Below, in pieces: positions 1 through 10,103 of a DNA stretch of 64,000 bases. The stretch's first letter is position 1; each line of letters begins with the position of its first letter. The notes below the pieces were generated by a model. The model saw only the letters and a list, made by a program, of their open reading frames with translations. It did no database searches and was not told the DNA's origin. The position numbers and the translations under genes were made by a program. Origin of the DNA: Heracleum sosnowskyi (taxonomy: Eukaryota; Streptophyta; Magnoliopsida; Apiales; Apiaceae); contig CM061239.1 of assembly GCA_030848705.1 (NCBI GenBank), positions 86,720,363 to 86,784,362 of the forward strand, in the 5' to 3' direction.

Positions 1-1070
1 TTGAGTAACTGATAAGGGGTCATTCCTTTGGCCTGATTAATCAAAGAAATATTCTGAGTGAAGCAAGCTGTGTTAACTGCCTCAGCCCAAAAATAAGTTG
101 GTAACTTTGATTCATCTAGCATTGTCCTTGCAGCTTCAATAAGTGTTCTGTTTTTCCTTTCAACTACACCATTTTGCTGTGGTGTTCTTGCTGCTGAAAA
201 CTCATGCAAAATACCATTTTCTTCACAGAACACCTTCATGCTTGAATTCTTGAATTCTGTCCCATTGTCACTCCTAATCCTTCTTACTTTGAAATCAGGA
301 TGATTGCTTACCATCTTGATGTGATTGATAATGATTTCACTTGCCTCATCTTTAGAGTGCAAAAAGAAAGTCCATGTAAATCTAGAAAAATCATCAACAA
401 TCACAAGACAGTATTTCTTCTTTGAAATAGACATGACATTTACAGGGCCAAACAAATCCATATGAAGTAACTCAAGCTGATGGACAATTGATGACTCTGT
501 CTTGCTTTTGAATGATGCCTTCTTTTGTTTCCCTTTTTGACAGGCATCACACAAACCATCCTTGGAAAACTCCACCTGTGGAATTCCTCTAGCAAGATCT
601 TTCCTCACCAAATCATTCATAACCTTGAAATTCAGATGAGATAATTTCTTGTGCCATAGCCAACTTTCATCCTTGCTTGCTTTGCTGAAAAGACAAGTGA
701 TGGTGTCTGAACTTGTGCTACTAAAGTCAGCAATGTACACATTCCCTCTTCTGAATCCAGTCATTACCACATTGTTGTTTCCTCCTTTAGAAACAACACA
801 GGCTTCTTTTGAAAAAGTAACTAAAAATCCTTTGTCACAGAGTTGACTGATACTAAGAAAATTGTGCTTAAGACCATCCACCAATGCAACCTTATCTATG
901 ATGACATTCTCTTTTGAAATCAAGCCATATCCCTTTGTGTAGCCTTTGCTGTCATCTCCAAAAGCAATACAAGGGCCAGCTCTTTCCTGAAACTCTGTGA
1001 GCAGGGTAGAATCACCAGTCATGTGTCTTGAACAACCACTATCCAAGTACCAAAGATTCCTTTTGTCTCC
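1..1070 (-). CDS. Sirevirus A pol, N-terminal part (protease and integrase)
   Basis: The minus strand from 1070 to the window edge is open and encodes the start of pol. The aspartic protease site WYLDSGCSRHMTGD comes first, then the GAG-pre-integrase region with the HHCC zinc finger (WHKKLSHLN ... CDACQKGKQ), then the integrase core with the first Asp in LLHMDLFGP, the second in RRIRSDNGTEF and the Glu in QQNGVVERKN. No initiating ATG is seen. The frame opens right after a splice-acceptor-like TGTGTGCAG|GG, 20 nt past the gag stop and in another frame. RT and RNase H would lie left of the window. Confidence 0.9.
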
Positions 1071-1090
1071 CTGCACACAATAAAACCAAA

Positions 1091-3565
1091 TCAAGTTGAT
1101 TTTGGTACCCAAGTTTCCTTGGGTCCTGTCTTGTTAGCCTTTGCATTCCCTTTTGTACCATTTTTCACTTTGGACTCAGATTGATTCAAATCAATCTTTA
1201 CCCTTGGTGTTGATTTCTGAGGGTTGCTCATATTTTCATTCATAGCATGCATAGTTGGAGGAACAATCATGTTATTCATGTTCCATGGCATTTGTGGCAT
1301 GTTAAACATATTCATGTAAGGATTAGACACAAATGGCATGCTAGCATATGGATTCTGAAATTGTGCATATGGAGCAAACATGTTAGGCATAACAGGCATT
1401 GTAGGCATGGAACTGTTCATTGCAGGCTTGGGCATTTTCACATTAGCAGATTTCTTAACAGATTTGCAGTTAGTAGACAAATGACTAACACTTCCACAAT
1501 TAACACATGTCTTTCTAGGAGCATATTTATCAGGTGTGTAATTGTTGTGTTTGTTAATTCCTACTTTGCCATTCCTGTTATTCTTTTTATTTCCCTTAGC
1601 CTCATTATGAACTTTCTCTACCTTGTCTTTCAATTGCTTGTTAGACAAGTGACCTACATTAGCTCTCTCAACAGGCTTCTCAACTTTCTTTGAATTACTA
1701 GACTCACCTTGAACAAAGTTCTTGGTGACAGGACCATACTTGTCATTAAGTCTAGTGAGTTTCTCTTTTCTTTTGTCTGTCAACGAAACAGCCTGATCGG
1801 TTGATGGTTCATGTGTCAACGAAACATTGCATTTCGTTGACATATCAACCTCCAACAAATGATCATTGTTGTTTGTTGACTCTGTTTCTGATTCTAAGGT
1901 TTCACCAACACACCCTAGCTTCTCTTTGTTCTTTTTCCATGATTCCTCACAGAAAGATTCCATACCTTGAACATTAATGATGTTGGTAGCAACATTCCTG
2001 GAATCTTTCCATTTTGCAATCACACCTTGTTCTATTTCAAGTTGTGTTTTAAGAATTTCTTCCCTTTGTAACACGTTCTCAAGTTCCTTCTTAGCATCCC
2101 TACTAACACATCTCATTTTCTCAAATTCAATGAGCTGTGCTTCTAACATTGCATTCCTATCACTTAAGAACAAATTAGTCTCTTTTATTCTAGAATTCTC
2201 CTTGGTAAGTGATTTAAGAGTAACACGCAAATTATATAGTACAGTAGACATTTCATTTACTGCACTATCGCATTCCTCTTTAGAAAGCTCAGAAAGATTA
2301 GTAATTGTTACCTGGTTGCTTGAGGAACTTGCTTCCTGCTCATGATTGTCAGCCATAAGAGCCAAGTTGACATATTCAACATCATCATCAGAGTCTTCAC
2401 CATTACCAGCCCAGTCATACTCCTGAGACATGAAAGCCTTTTCTTTTTCCTTGAGAAGTTCAAAGTATTTCTTTTTATAATCAACAGGCTCAAATTTCCT
2501 GTTGCCCTTCTCAACCTTGGGCTTTCTGCAGTCTCCAGCAAAGTGACCAAGCATTCCACAATTGAAACATTTTGACTTAGACTTTTCAATCCAGTTTGTT
2601 TTGCTAGGTTGAAAGTCTCTTCTTGGTGGCCTTGCTTCTGAGTTTCTTTTGAACTTGAACTTAGAGAATTTCCTAGACAGAAAAGCAATGTGCTCATCAA
2701 TCTCATCTAAGTCATTCAAGTTGGCTGGTTCTGATTCTTCTTCTTCTTCTGTCATCTTGTCTTTACCCTTGCTAACATCACTCCTACAACTAGGTCGACT
2801 AGTTGTGGCCTTTGCAGTTTCTTTGTTGTCATCTTCCAGTTGGTTCACAGATGCAATTAATGCAATAGATCCACCCTTCTTCTGTACCTTTTCAATTTCC
2901 TCATCTTGCTCCATTTCCAGCTCATAAGTCTTCAAGGTTCCATAAAGCCTTTCAAGAGTGTAGTCTTTGTACTCTTGAGTGTTTCTAAGAGAAACAGTCA
3001 TAGGCTTCCATTCTTTTGGAAGAGCTCTGAGAAATTTAAGGTTTGAATCCTTAGTTTGATAGATCCTCCCATACAGCTTTAATCCATTCAAAAGCTTCTG
3101 AAACCTACTAAACGTGTCATTTAGGGTTTCACCAGCTTTAAAATGAAAATGCTCATATTGTTGTATAAGGAGTTGCATTTTATTTTCCCTGACTTGCTCA
3201 GTTCCTTCACAGAGAGTTCTAACAGTATCCCATACTTCCTTAGAGGTTGTACAGTTGATAACATTGTCAAACATCTCTTGCTCCAAACCATTAAACAGAA
3301 TGTTCATGGTTCTTTTGTCTTTATGGACTTCTGCAACATCTTCAACAGTCCATTCTGAGACAAGTTTTGGAATCTCTACATCAGGAGCATTATCTGGCAA
3401 TCCAACTCTAGAATCAAGCTTCATGGGAACGTGTGGACCTTTCTCAATGCAGTCTACATACCTCTCATCCATAGACATGAGATGTAAATGCATCTTTACT
3501 TTCCAGTGAAAGTAATTGTCCTTATCAAGAACTGGTATCTTCACACCTGCATCCTTCTTCACCAT
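1091..3565 (-). CDS. Sirevirus A gag polyprotein
   Basis: An 824-residue open frame that starts shortly after the PBS. The N-terminal third (about residues 1-230) is a UBN2/DUF4219-type copia capsid region with the usual sequence IPVLDKDNYFHWKVKM and a run leading to LYGTLKTYELE. A CCHC zinc knuckle (CFNCGMLGHFAGDC) lies near residue 335, followed by a coiled-coil region about 440-540 and a second knuckle (CVNCGSVSHLSTNC) near 690. The C-terminus is Met/Asn/Pro-rich and ends in WVPKST, typical of Sirevirus gag. The protein forms the virus-like particle and binds RNA in the cytoplasm. Three TTTCGTTGA/TCAACGAAA motifs lie in the coding sequence at 1780-1840. The frame is unbroken. Confidence 0.92.
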   Translation of the reverse strand: MVKKDAGVKIPVLDKDNYFHWKVKMHLHLMSMDERYVDCIEKGPHVPMKLDSRVGLPDNAPDVEIPKLVSEWTVEDVAEVHKDKRTMNILFNGLEQEMFDNVINCTTSKEVWDTVRTLCEGTEQVRENKMQLLIQQYEHFHFKAGETLNDTFSRFQKLLNGLKLYGRIYQTKDSNLKFLRALPKEWKPMTVSLRNTQEYKDYTLERLYGTLKTYELEMEQDEEIEKVQKKGGSIALIASVNQLEDDNKETAKATTSRPSCRSDVSKGKDKMTEEEEESEPANLNDLDEIDEHIAFLSRKFSKFKFKRNSEARPPRRDFQPSKTNWIEKSKSKCFNCGMLGHFAGDCRKPKVEKGNRKFEPVDYKKKYFELLKEKEKAFMSQEYDWAGNGEDSDDDVEYVNLALMADNHEQEASSSSNQVTITNLSELSKEECDSAVNEMSTVLYNLRVTLKSLTKENSRIKETNLFLSDRNAMLEAQLIEFEKMRCVSRDAKKELENVLQREEILKTQLEIEQGVIAKWKDSRNVATNIINVQGMESFCEESWKKNKEKLGCVGETLESETESTNNNDHLLEVDMSTKCNVSLTHEPSTDQAVSLTDKRKEKLTRLNDKYGPVTKNFVQGESSNSKKVEKPVERANVGHLSNKQLKDKVEKVHNEAKGNKKNNRNGKVGINKHNNYTPDKYAPRKTCVNCGSVSHLSTNCKSVKKSANVKMPKPAMNSSMPTMPVMPNMFAPYAQFQNPYASMPFVSNPYMNMFNMPQMPWNMNNMIVPPTMHAMNENMSNPQKSTPRVKIDLNQSESKVKNGTKGNAKANKTGPKETWVPKST

Positions 3566-3615
3566 GGTTTCTGTTTTTGGTCTTGATCTTTAAACTTCTT
3601 GTATGTTAGAAGCTT

Positions 3616-3627
3616 GCTCTGATACCA
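3616..3627 (-). promoter_or_regulatory. Primer-binding site of element A
   Basis: On the minus strand it reads TGGTATCAGAGC, the complement of the 3' end of initiator methionine tRNA used by most plant copia elements. It lies two bases from the LTR edge and fixes that boundary. Confidence 0.9.
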
Positions 3628-3629
3628 AT

Positions 3630-4621
3630 TGTTAATCCCAAATGACCTAACAGAATTGTAGAAGGGGGGGTTGAATACAATTTTGATATTTCTTTAACTT
3701 GAAAATACTTTATAAAATTAAACTGAACTGAATAAATAAAAACACAAGATATAAATAATTCAGTTGGATTGTTTGATGATCCAACTGAAGTGTTTTTATT
3801 GCGGAAATAATCTGTGATACAAATGTACACAGCTGCTCAGTTACAAGGTTGTAGAGAAGAAAAATGCTCTCAAAGATAGCTAATACAAACTCTTTGTTTT
3901 TCTTCACTTCAATAAAGTAACTGCTACACTTGGTTATATAAACCCAAGTTTACAACCCTATTTTTGGCTACACTAATAGTACAATGAGTAACCGCCAATA
4001 GTTTGCTTTTCATCCCTTTGTCCAGTGGTCCTTGGAGATCCTTGCTTTTGTCTTCATGCTTATTATGATCACTCCCAAGAGCCCAATTGAAAACTGGGAT
4101 GTTTCCTTATTCCCCATGTCCATTTTAATGGTTTCCAATGCAAAGCACACTTCCACATCTCCTTTTTGATCTGTCAGGAACCTGTCACTATCACTTTGTC
4201 AATTGTATAGAAAAGCAATAATGATTCGTTGATGGCATAGAGATGTGTTTCGTTGATAGCTTTATTCTTTGTTTCGTTGATGAGCTTCCTTGTTTCGTTG
4301 ATAGAGTAATCTTCATTCCGTTGACATGTCTTCACTTAGGCAAAATTACAAGGCACAAAATATTTACAATTAACCAACCTATTTTGCCTATCTAACCATT
4401 TAGTCAACATGACTTAGAAAACCTATCTAGTACTCAACAAACTGCATATCAAACTATGAAGTAATGTACAGTGCAATTGCTACATCACTCATTTCGTTGA
4501 TGAGCTTCCTGTCAACGAAACACTGCAAAGCATGCTATTTCGTTGACAGTTACAAAATAACTTAATACAAAATCTACTAAGTGTTTTTATAATTATCATC
4601 AAGAACAACATATTCCTAACA
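3630..4621 (-). repeat. 5' LTR of element A
   Basis: It is 992 bp and bounded by TGTTA...TAACA. Just inside the 3630 end is the block GTAGAAGGGGGGGTTGAATAC (3658-3678 region), also present in the LTR of element B. A TATA-like TTTATATAA reads on the minus strand near 3940. The far half (4220-4550) carries a cluster of TTTCGTTGA motifs in both orientations. The second LTR is outside the window, so divergence cannot be judged. Confidence 0.9.
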
Positions 4622-4681
4622 GTATGTTTCCAGCTAAGTTACAAGTTTGTGATCGACTCCCACCTTCACTTTTCTGTGCAG

Positions 4682-6047
4682 GCTCGAGCAGGAGCAGATG
4701 TTGTCAGTCCCAGTGACATGATGGATGGTCGTATTGGTGCCATTCGAACTGCACTTGATGCAGAAGGCTTCTCACACGTGTCTATCATGTCCTATACTGC
4801 AAAGTAACTTTCTTCTATGTTCTTTTTTCTGAACAAAAAATCGTAGTGATTTTTCTAATCATGTGCATCCCACATGTTGCCAAACTTGTTTTACTTCTGT
4901 TTGATATTCTGTTATGTAACACTGACAACTCTTACACTGGCAATTCTCAGGAGTGTATATTAACACTTGTAGTAAATTGAGGCCAAGTTGAATTTTATTC
5001 TGTGTGGTCAATTTGATAGTAAAATGTATGAAACGTAGCTTACTTCAGGCTGTGTAGTTACATAGTGATTGGCTAGGACTTTTATTGACATACTTTATAG
5101 TACTATGTAATTTATTATTTTTTAATATAGATTTCCAATATAGACTAAAGTTTTTGTGATGTGATTGTAATTTCTATTATATATTTTGTAGCTACTAGAC
5201 TCAACATTTTATTGTAATGATTGTGCGTACAGGTACGCAAGCTCATTTTATGGTCCATTCCGAGAAGCACTAGATTCAAATCCTCGGTTTGGAGACAAAA
5301 AGACGTATGTATATAGAAGATCTAACGATTCTCGTCAGTTAATTTAATTTAATGTGTTCTCATTAGTTACAGTCTATACTGACCAATAGTTTTATATTAC
5401 AATTGTTGCAAAAAAAAAGCTATCAGATGAACCCAGCAAATTACAGAGAAGCACTCATTGAGACCCGCGAAGATGAGTCTGAAGGAGCAGATATTCTACT
5501 TGTTAGTATTCTATTCAAGTTGTTTAATTGTATAATGGCCAATCCTGTAGACTCGCTAAGTTATCAAACTGAATTGCAGGTGAAACCCGGTCTACCCTAC
5601 TTGGATATCATAAGACTTCTACGGGATAACTCATCATTACCCATTGCAGCGTACCAAGTAATATGAACTGTATTTTGAGTCCTTTTTTAGCGTAAACATG
5701 AAATTCCTAGCTTTTAATTTGGTAGCCAGCATAAGCTAATGCAACTGTTTGTGGCTTGACCAACCCCAAGCTCTGCATGTCTTGACAAAAAATATTTTCC
5801 AGTCCTGTATCTCATCCAGGTTTTATGAGTGTTTTTGTGCATACAGTTTCCATTTACTCCATCACATTCTTGGCTTCAGGTCTCAGGGGAATACTCCATG
5901 ATCAAGGCTGGCGGTGTTCTCAAAATGATTGATGAAGAAAAGGTTATGTTAGAGTCACTGATGTGTCTCCGCCGGGCAGGTGCTGACATCATCCTTACAT
6001 ATTTTGCTTTACAGGCTGCCAGAAGCTTATGTGGTGAGAAGAGGTGA
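4682..6047 (+). CDS. HEMB1: Delta-aminolevulinic acid dehydratase (porphobilinogen synthase), last five exons
   Basis: The enzyme joins two 5-aminolevulinate molecules into porphobilinogen in the plastid, an early step of chlorophyll and haem synthesis. Exons by GT-AG rule and reading frame: 4682-4803, 5233-5304, 5420-5501, 5580-5657 and 5880-6047 (stop TGA). They begin with ARAGADVVSPSDMMDGR and end with LCGEKR, the C-terminus of plant ALAD. Both active-site lysines are present: the first in MSYTAK, whose codon is split across the first intron shown, and the Schiff-base lysine in LLVKPGLPYLD at 5583-5585. Upstream exons, including the transit peptide and metal-binding segment, are left of the window beyond retrotransposon A, only 60 bp from the first exon here. 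All visible exons are intact, so the gene may still work if the enlarged intron is spliced. Confidence 0.95.
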
Positions 6048-8882
6048 GACTTCACCACTTTGGTTGATTTTTGATGTTCTTAGATGAGTTCAATTAGTTA
6101 ACCGGGCTTGGATCTATGTCAGTCATATATTGATATTGCATTTAGACTTGAGCTGAGATTTCTATGTTTCTACGAAAACTGTAACAGACGAGTGTTTTTA
6201 TACCTGTAAATTGAAGTGTATTATTTCTACCTTAAGATTGCGTAATAATAGATAGCGTCAGTCACGTGGAATGGCAGAATAATTTTTTTATTTTTTGTAA
6301 AATGCCCTTTATATAAATTTGATTGTTGTTGCCACTCAGAATATTGGACTCGGTTTTATTCTTTATTTTCTATTCACATATATTGGATTGATGTACTCAG
6401 AGTTTGTCTCATAAAAGAGTCGTTTTCAGACTTGGTAAGCTATACTGTGTTGCATATCAAGTTGACTCTTACAAAGTACACCAATGCGGAGATGAACATC
6501 TCTGACAACTTAATCCGTGTTTTAAAAAACAGGCATTAACATGTGCGCTTATGTTTTACCAAATTCGTGGAGATCAATGCAGTGGAACTGGGGAAAGCAG
6601 TGGACTGTAGTGTTTCAAACTAATCGGGGCATCCAAATTTGCGCACATATTTTACAAGCTATATTTGTCATCTTTCTTTATGTTCTGTCCAAAGGAAGAA
6701 CTTTGGTACTAATGAATTATGTTTTGAATTTTCTGCAACAGACATAAAAAGTAACGATTACGTATTATACAAGATCAACAACATTGAATTCCCAGAAATA
6801 TGAAATTCAGTACTCCCTGTTTTCTTTCCTGTACTGTATCCATGGGTATAACTGCAGAGTAATTTATATTGGAAGCGACTAATCACTAGCTAGTAAGTGA
6901 TCTTCGTCATTGTGTGGAACCATCAATTATATGTTTCCTCCTTGCCCCATTGCCTTGACAATATCTAAAAGTGATCTTCGTCATTGTTTTCGTGAACGAC
7001 GGGAGAGTATCAATGTAAAAACCTGGAGGGAGTGATTAAAATCACCTGAAGTTTTTCTTCACTAGGGGATGATCGATGGCTTGCAAAGCAGTAGGAGTTG
7101 GGTCAACTAAAATAATTAGTTTCTGGAGTATCTGCTCAAGGGTTTGTTTGACTCATAATCTGTATCTTGCTCCTAACTTATCCTAGGATACTGGCAGATT
7201 CCAAATAGTTTCCCCATTGATTATTCTGTCCTTTTTGCCAAGCACAAACCGTAAATCCTCATTCAGAACCTGTATTAAATTAAATGTTACTAGTATATTT
7301 GCGGATTTGTTTTTCAACAGCAAGTTTATTTTTAGTTTTGTGTTTATAACAAACTCAAATATGTTTACTCAAATCAGACAACTTGATTATTGCAAACACT
7401 TCTTAAACCATGTAATCTTAAGCTAAAGTTACATCCCTCGCAAGTCGCAAGCAAGGCACTCTTCTCTCTAAATGTTTGCAAACTGTTCTGTATCTTTGCC
7501 TATTGATACATAATCATTATGCATATCTTTTTGTTCTTTAGAGGAGGATGGTAAGTTTAAACTTTTTCTGCGTATCCTTTTCTTTGTATCCAAACTCTCT
7601 GCAAAAGTATTGGGAACAGGGGACATTTCTTAAGTTTCTGTTACACTTCTATCTGCAAGACTGCAACAGCCTATTATTCATTCATTCTTCCTTGTAAACT
7701 AGATTTTCTACTGTAGCACCAACTCTGTGCTTCAGATTATGCATTTGCCATTATTCATCAATCAGATGATAAACTGTCGACAAAGTCCAGAGAATTTTAT
7801 GATTTGGGTTGTTCAACATCAAAGATAGCATGCCATTTTCCACACAGAAATTATTCAATACAGAATTCTTATAGTCAGTATCATTGACACCCCTTAGTGT
7901 TCTTCCTTTCAAGGTTGTACCTTTTCAATTAATTTGATAGGCACCGCAAGGGTTTTTCTTGTCCACCAGACCATTTCATCCCTTAATAGAGCAATCACCC
8001 TTAATCCTCCTCTGAATTCTGAATGAAAATTCTAAATCACTCGCCAAGTTGGCAGAAAAACAAAAACAAACTAGCATAAATCACCGTCTAGTCTCTACAC
8101 ACACACTCTAAAGTCATGTTCCACCGGAAATCATTTAGTAAATAAACATATCAGATTCATCAACTGTCTAAAGGTCTAGATATACAAATATAATTTATTA
8201 TATTCTGAACATAAAACTATAGTTAATAATTCATAAAGATTCAGTATATTACAAAAAAAATTCACTGAATACATACACTCAAAAACAAATTTCGCTAACA
8301 CCTTTATGATTCATTTGCAGAGCTTTGATTCTAAACTGGTTTGTGCATTGTATTAGAACACAAGTATGTATATGTGTGTGTTGGTGTATGAATCATATCA
8401 CCTAGTTTTGCAAGTAAATGATCAAGGCAACAAATTTTACATAACAAAAGAAAGAGTTTCAAACAGATCCTTTTGGAAATAGAGCTGGAATATGAAGAAA
8501 GAGTTAAAGCTCCAGTTGCTTAGTAAAATAAAAGAGTTAGAGCTGCAACTGTTGCGATGGTGGACATGGAGTTACGAAGTTGCTCTATTGATCAGGTTTT
8601 TCTAGTGATAGCCCATGGGCACACAAGAACTCTTTCTTCACAACTTTCAATACAACTTATTACTTTATTCCCATTTGTTTCTTAATCTGTGATGAATTCG
8701 TACTCGATGATTCAGTTTTTTTAATCTCTGCTTGTTATTCAACTACAGAGCTACACTATCACTTGTTTATGTTTTGAGACCATGCTGTATCGCACCTTAA
8801 TCAAATACTAATTTGATGTACATTACTTAAAAAAGCATACAACGTATTAACTTCCGAAATAAAAAATACAAGCTACTACAAC
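6048..8882. other. HEMB 3' UTR and intergenic spacer
   Basis: No gene is recognised here. The first few hundred bases should be the HEMB 3' UTR. At about 6812-7036 there is a weak Stowaway-like pair of ends (ACTCCCTGTTTT and, inverted, CACTCCCTCCAGG). The rest is A/T-rich single-copy-looking DNA with only short ORFs that match nothing I know. Confidence 0.6.
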
Positions 8883-9404
8883 TCATGGACTAATTAGGCC
8901 ATCTTTACCTTTTTCCTTGTTGCTCGGAACCCTACTTAGGGTCTTGCAAATTTCCTCATCATCCTTTTCTACCACACTCTTCTTGCGTGTTTTTGGCCAA
9001 GACCGGGCAATACTCTGATCACCATCATCGTCGTCACGACTAACAATAATCTCCTTCACCTTGTGATCATATTCATGATTCTGATCAACATCATCATCAC
9101 TACTAACAATGCATATTTCTTTACCATTTTTAGCACCTATTTCACTAATTTTCTTCATATGATCCCTGACAATCTCATCTAAATCAAGAACACTCCTTCG
9201 ATCTTGTGGAAATACAAATGCACCACTATCTGTCACAATTTGCTCACTTTGTTTAACCAAATCATCAATTCTTTTCATCTTATTTTTGGGTCTCCCGACT
9301 TTTCTCTTGCTTCCTCTCCTGTTCCCATTAGAACCCACGATATTCTTTCTTGATTTTTCACCTTTATCTCCTTGATTAGAATGCTTCTGTAATTTCTCCA
9401 TTAA
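8883..9404 (-). CDS. Small basic/acidic ORF with AT-hook-like motif, unknown
   Basis: I do not recognise this gene. The frame is open for 209 codons from 9512, but the likelier start is the Met at 9404 (MEKLQKHSNQ), giving 173 residues; the segment before it reads like non-coding sequence. The N-terminal part is very basic and contains KRKVGRPKNK, whose GRP core resembles an AT-hook. The middle and C-terminal parts have clusters of Asp (SSDDDV, RDDDDGD) and a Lys-rich tail. This composition suggests a nuclear, DNA-associated protein, but no catalytic domain is visible. It could also be the last exon of a longer gene or chance coding. Confidence 0.4.
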   Translation of the reverse strand, partial: LMEKLQKHSNQGDKGEKSRKNIVGSNGNRRGSKRKVGRPKNKMKRIDDLVKQSEQIVTDSGAFVFPQDRRSVLDLDEIVRDHMKKISEIGAKNGKEICIVSSDDDVDQNHEYDHKVKEIIVSRDDDDGDQSIARSWPKTRKKSVVEKDDEEICKTLSRVPSNKEKGKDGLISP

Positions 9405-9512
9405 ACACGCTGTTTTTCTCAACAAAAGATCAATATGGGAATCAGAATTAAAGGGTTTTAAAATTTTAGGGTCGGGGAGGAGTAGGTGTAGGACAGATAT
9501 ATACCAGAACAT

Positions 9513-10103
9513 TTACCTAATTGAATTTTACTATTTTAACCTTATTACTTATATATATACCAGAACATTTACAATTTTATTATTTTAATTTTACTTATAA
9601 AATTAAATGTGATTTCAATACACATTTACGATGTTATTTAGTTTAAACTAATTGTACTTTTTTTTATTTAATGCAAATTACTAATATTTTATTTTTTAAA
9701 CAAAAATTAAATTACTATTTAGTTGGTTAAATTATAATTTACAAAACAAATATCTCCTTGTGTTAAAAAATTTTGTTCGTAAATCGTATAATAAACAGTG
9801 TTCTAAATAGCGTAAAACGGTCCTAAGTAGTGAGAGGAAATTCTATCAATATATTTTTATATATAAAGAAAAATCTTAGGAGCTCTCAAATCGTCCGAAA
9901 GCTATTTATCTATTTATCTAGAGCTCCTGAATTTTAATTCAATAAAATTATATTTCCTTATTTAAATTCGAATTTATTGGATAGAAAAATATCAAATACC
10001 TTTTAAACTTTTACTAATAGAGGAAACTAATTATACAATTTTAATATTATTTTCTTTCTCAGTTTTAATTCAATAAAATTAAATTTCCTTATTTAAATTC
10101 AAT
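9513..10103. other. AT-rich spacer with a short duplication
   Basis: No gene. A stretch of about 38 bp (TTTTAATTCAATAAAATT followed by ATTTCCTTATTTAAATTC, with small changes) occurs at about 9933 and again at about 10062. The second copy abuts the broken edge of retrotransposon B, so it may mark the deletion junction. Confidence 0.5.

Larger units (their letters stand above)
1..4621 (-). mobile_element. Sirevirus-type Ty1/copia retrotransposon A (5' part)
   Basis: On the minus strand this holds, in order, a 5' LTR (3630-4621), a primer-binding site (3616-3627), gag (3565-1091) and the start of pol (1070-1). The rest of pol, any extra ORF and the 3' LTR lie left of the window. Gag and the visible pol are open, so the copy is probably young. 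It sits antisense inside an intron of HEMB: the LTR ends at 4621 and the next HEMB exon starts at 4682. The bases after the LTR are GTATG, the expected target duplication, but its partner is out of view. Assignment to the Sirevirus lineage rests on the long gag with a UBN2-type domain, the pol sequence and the match to the intact element at 23452-35612. Confidence 0.93.
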
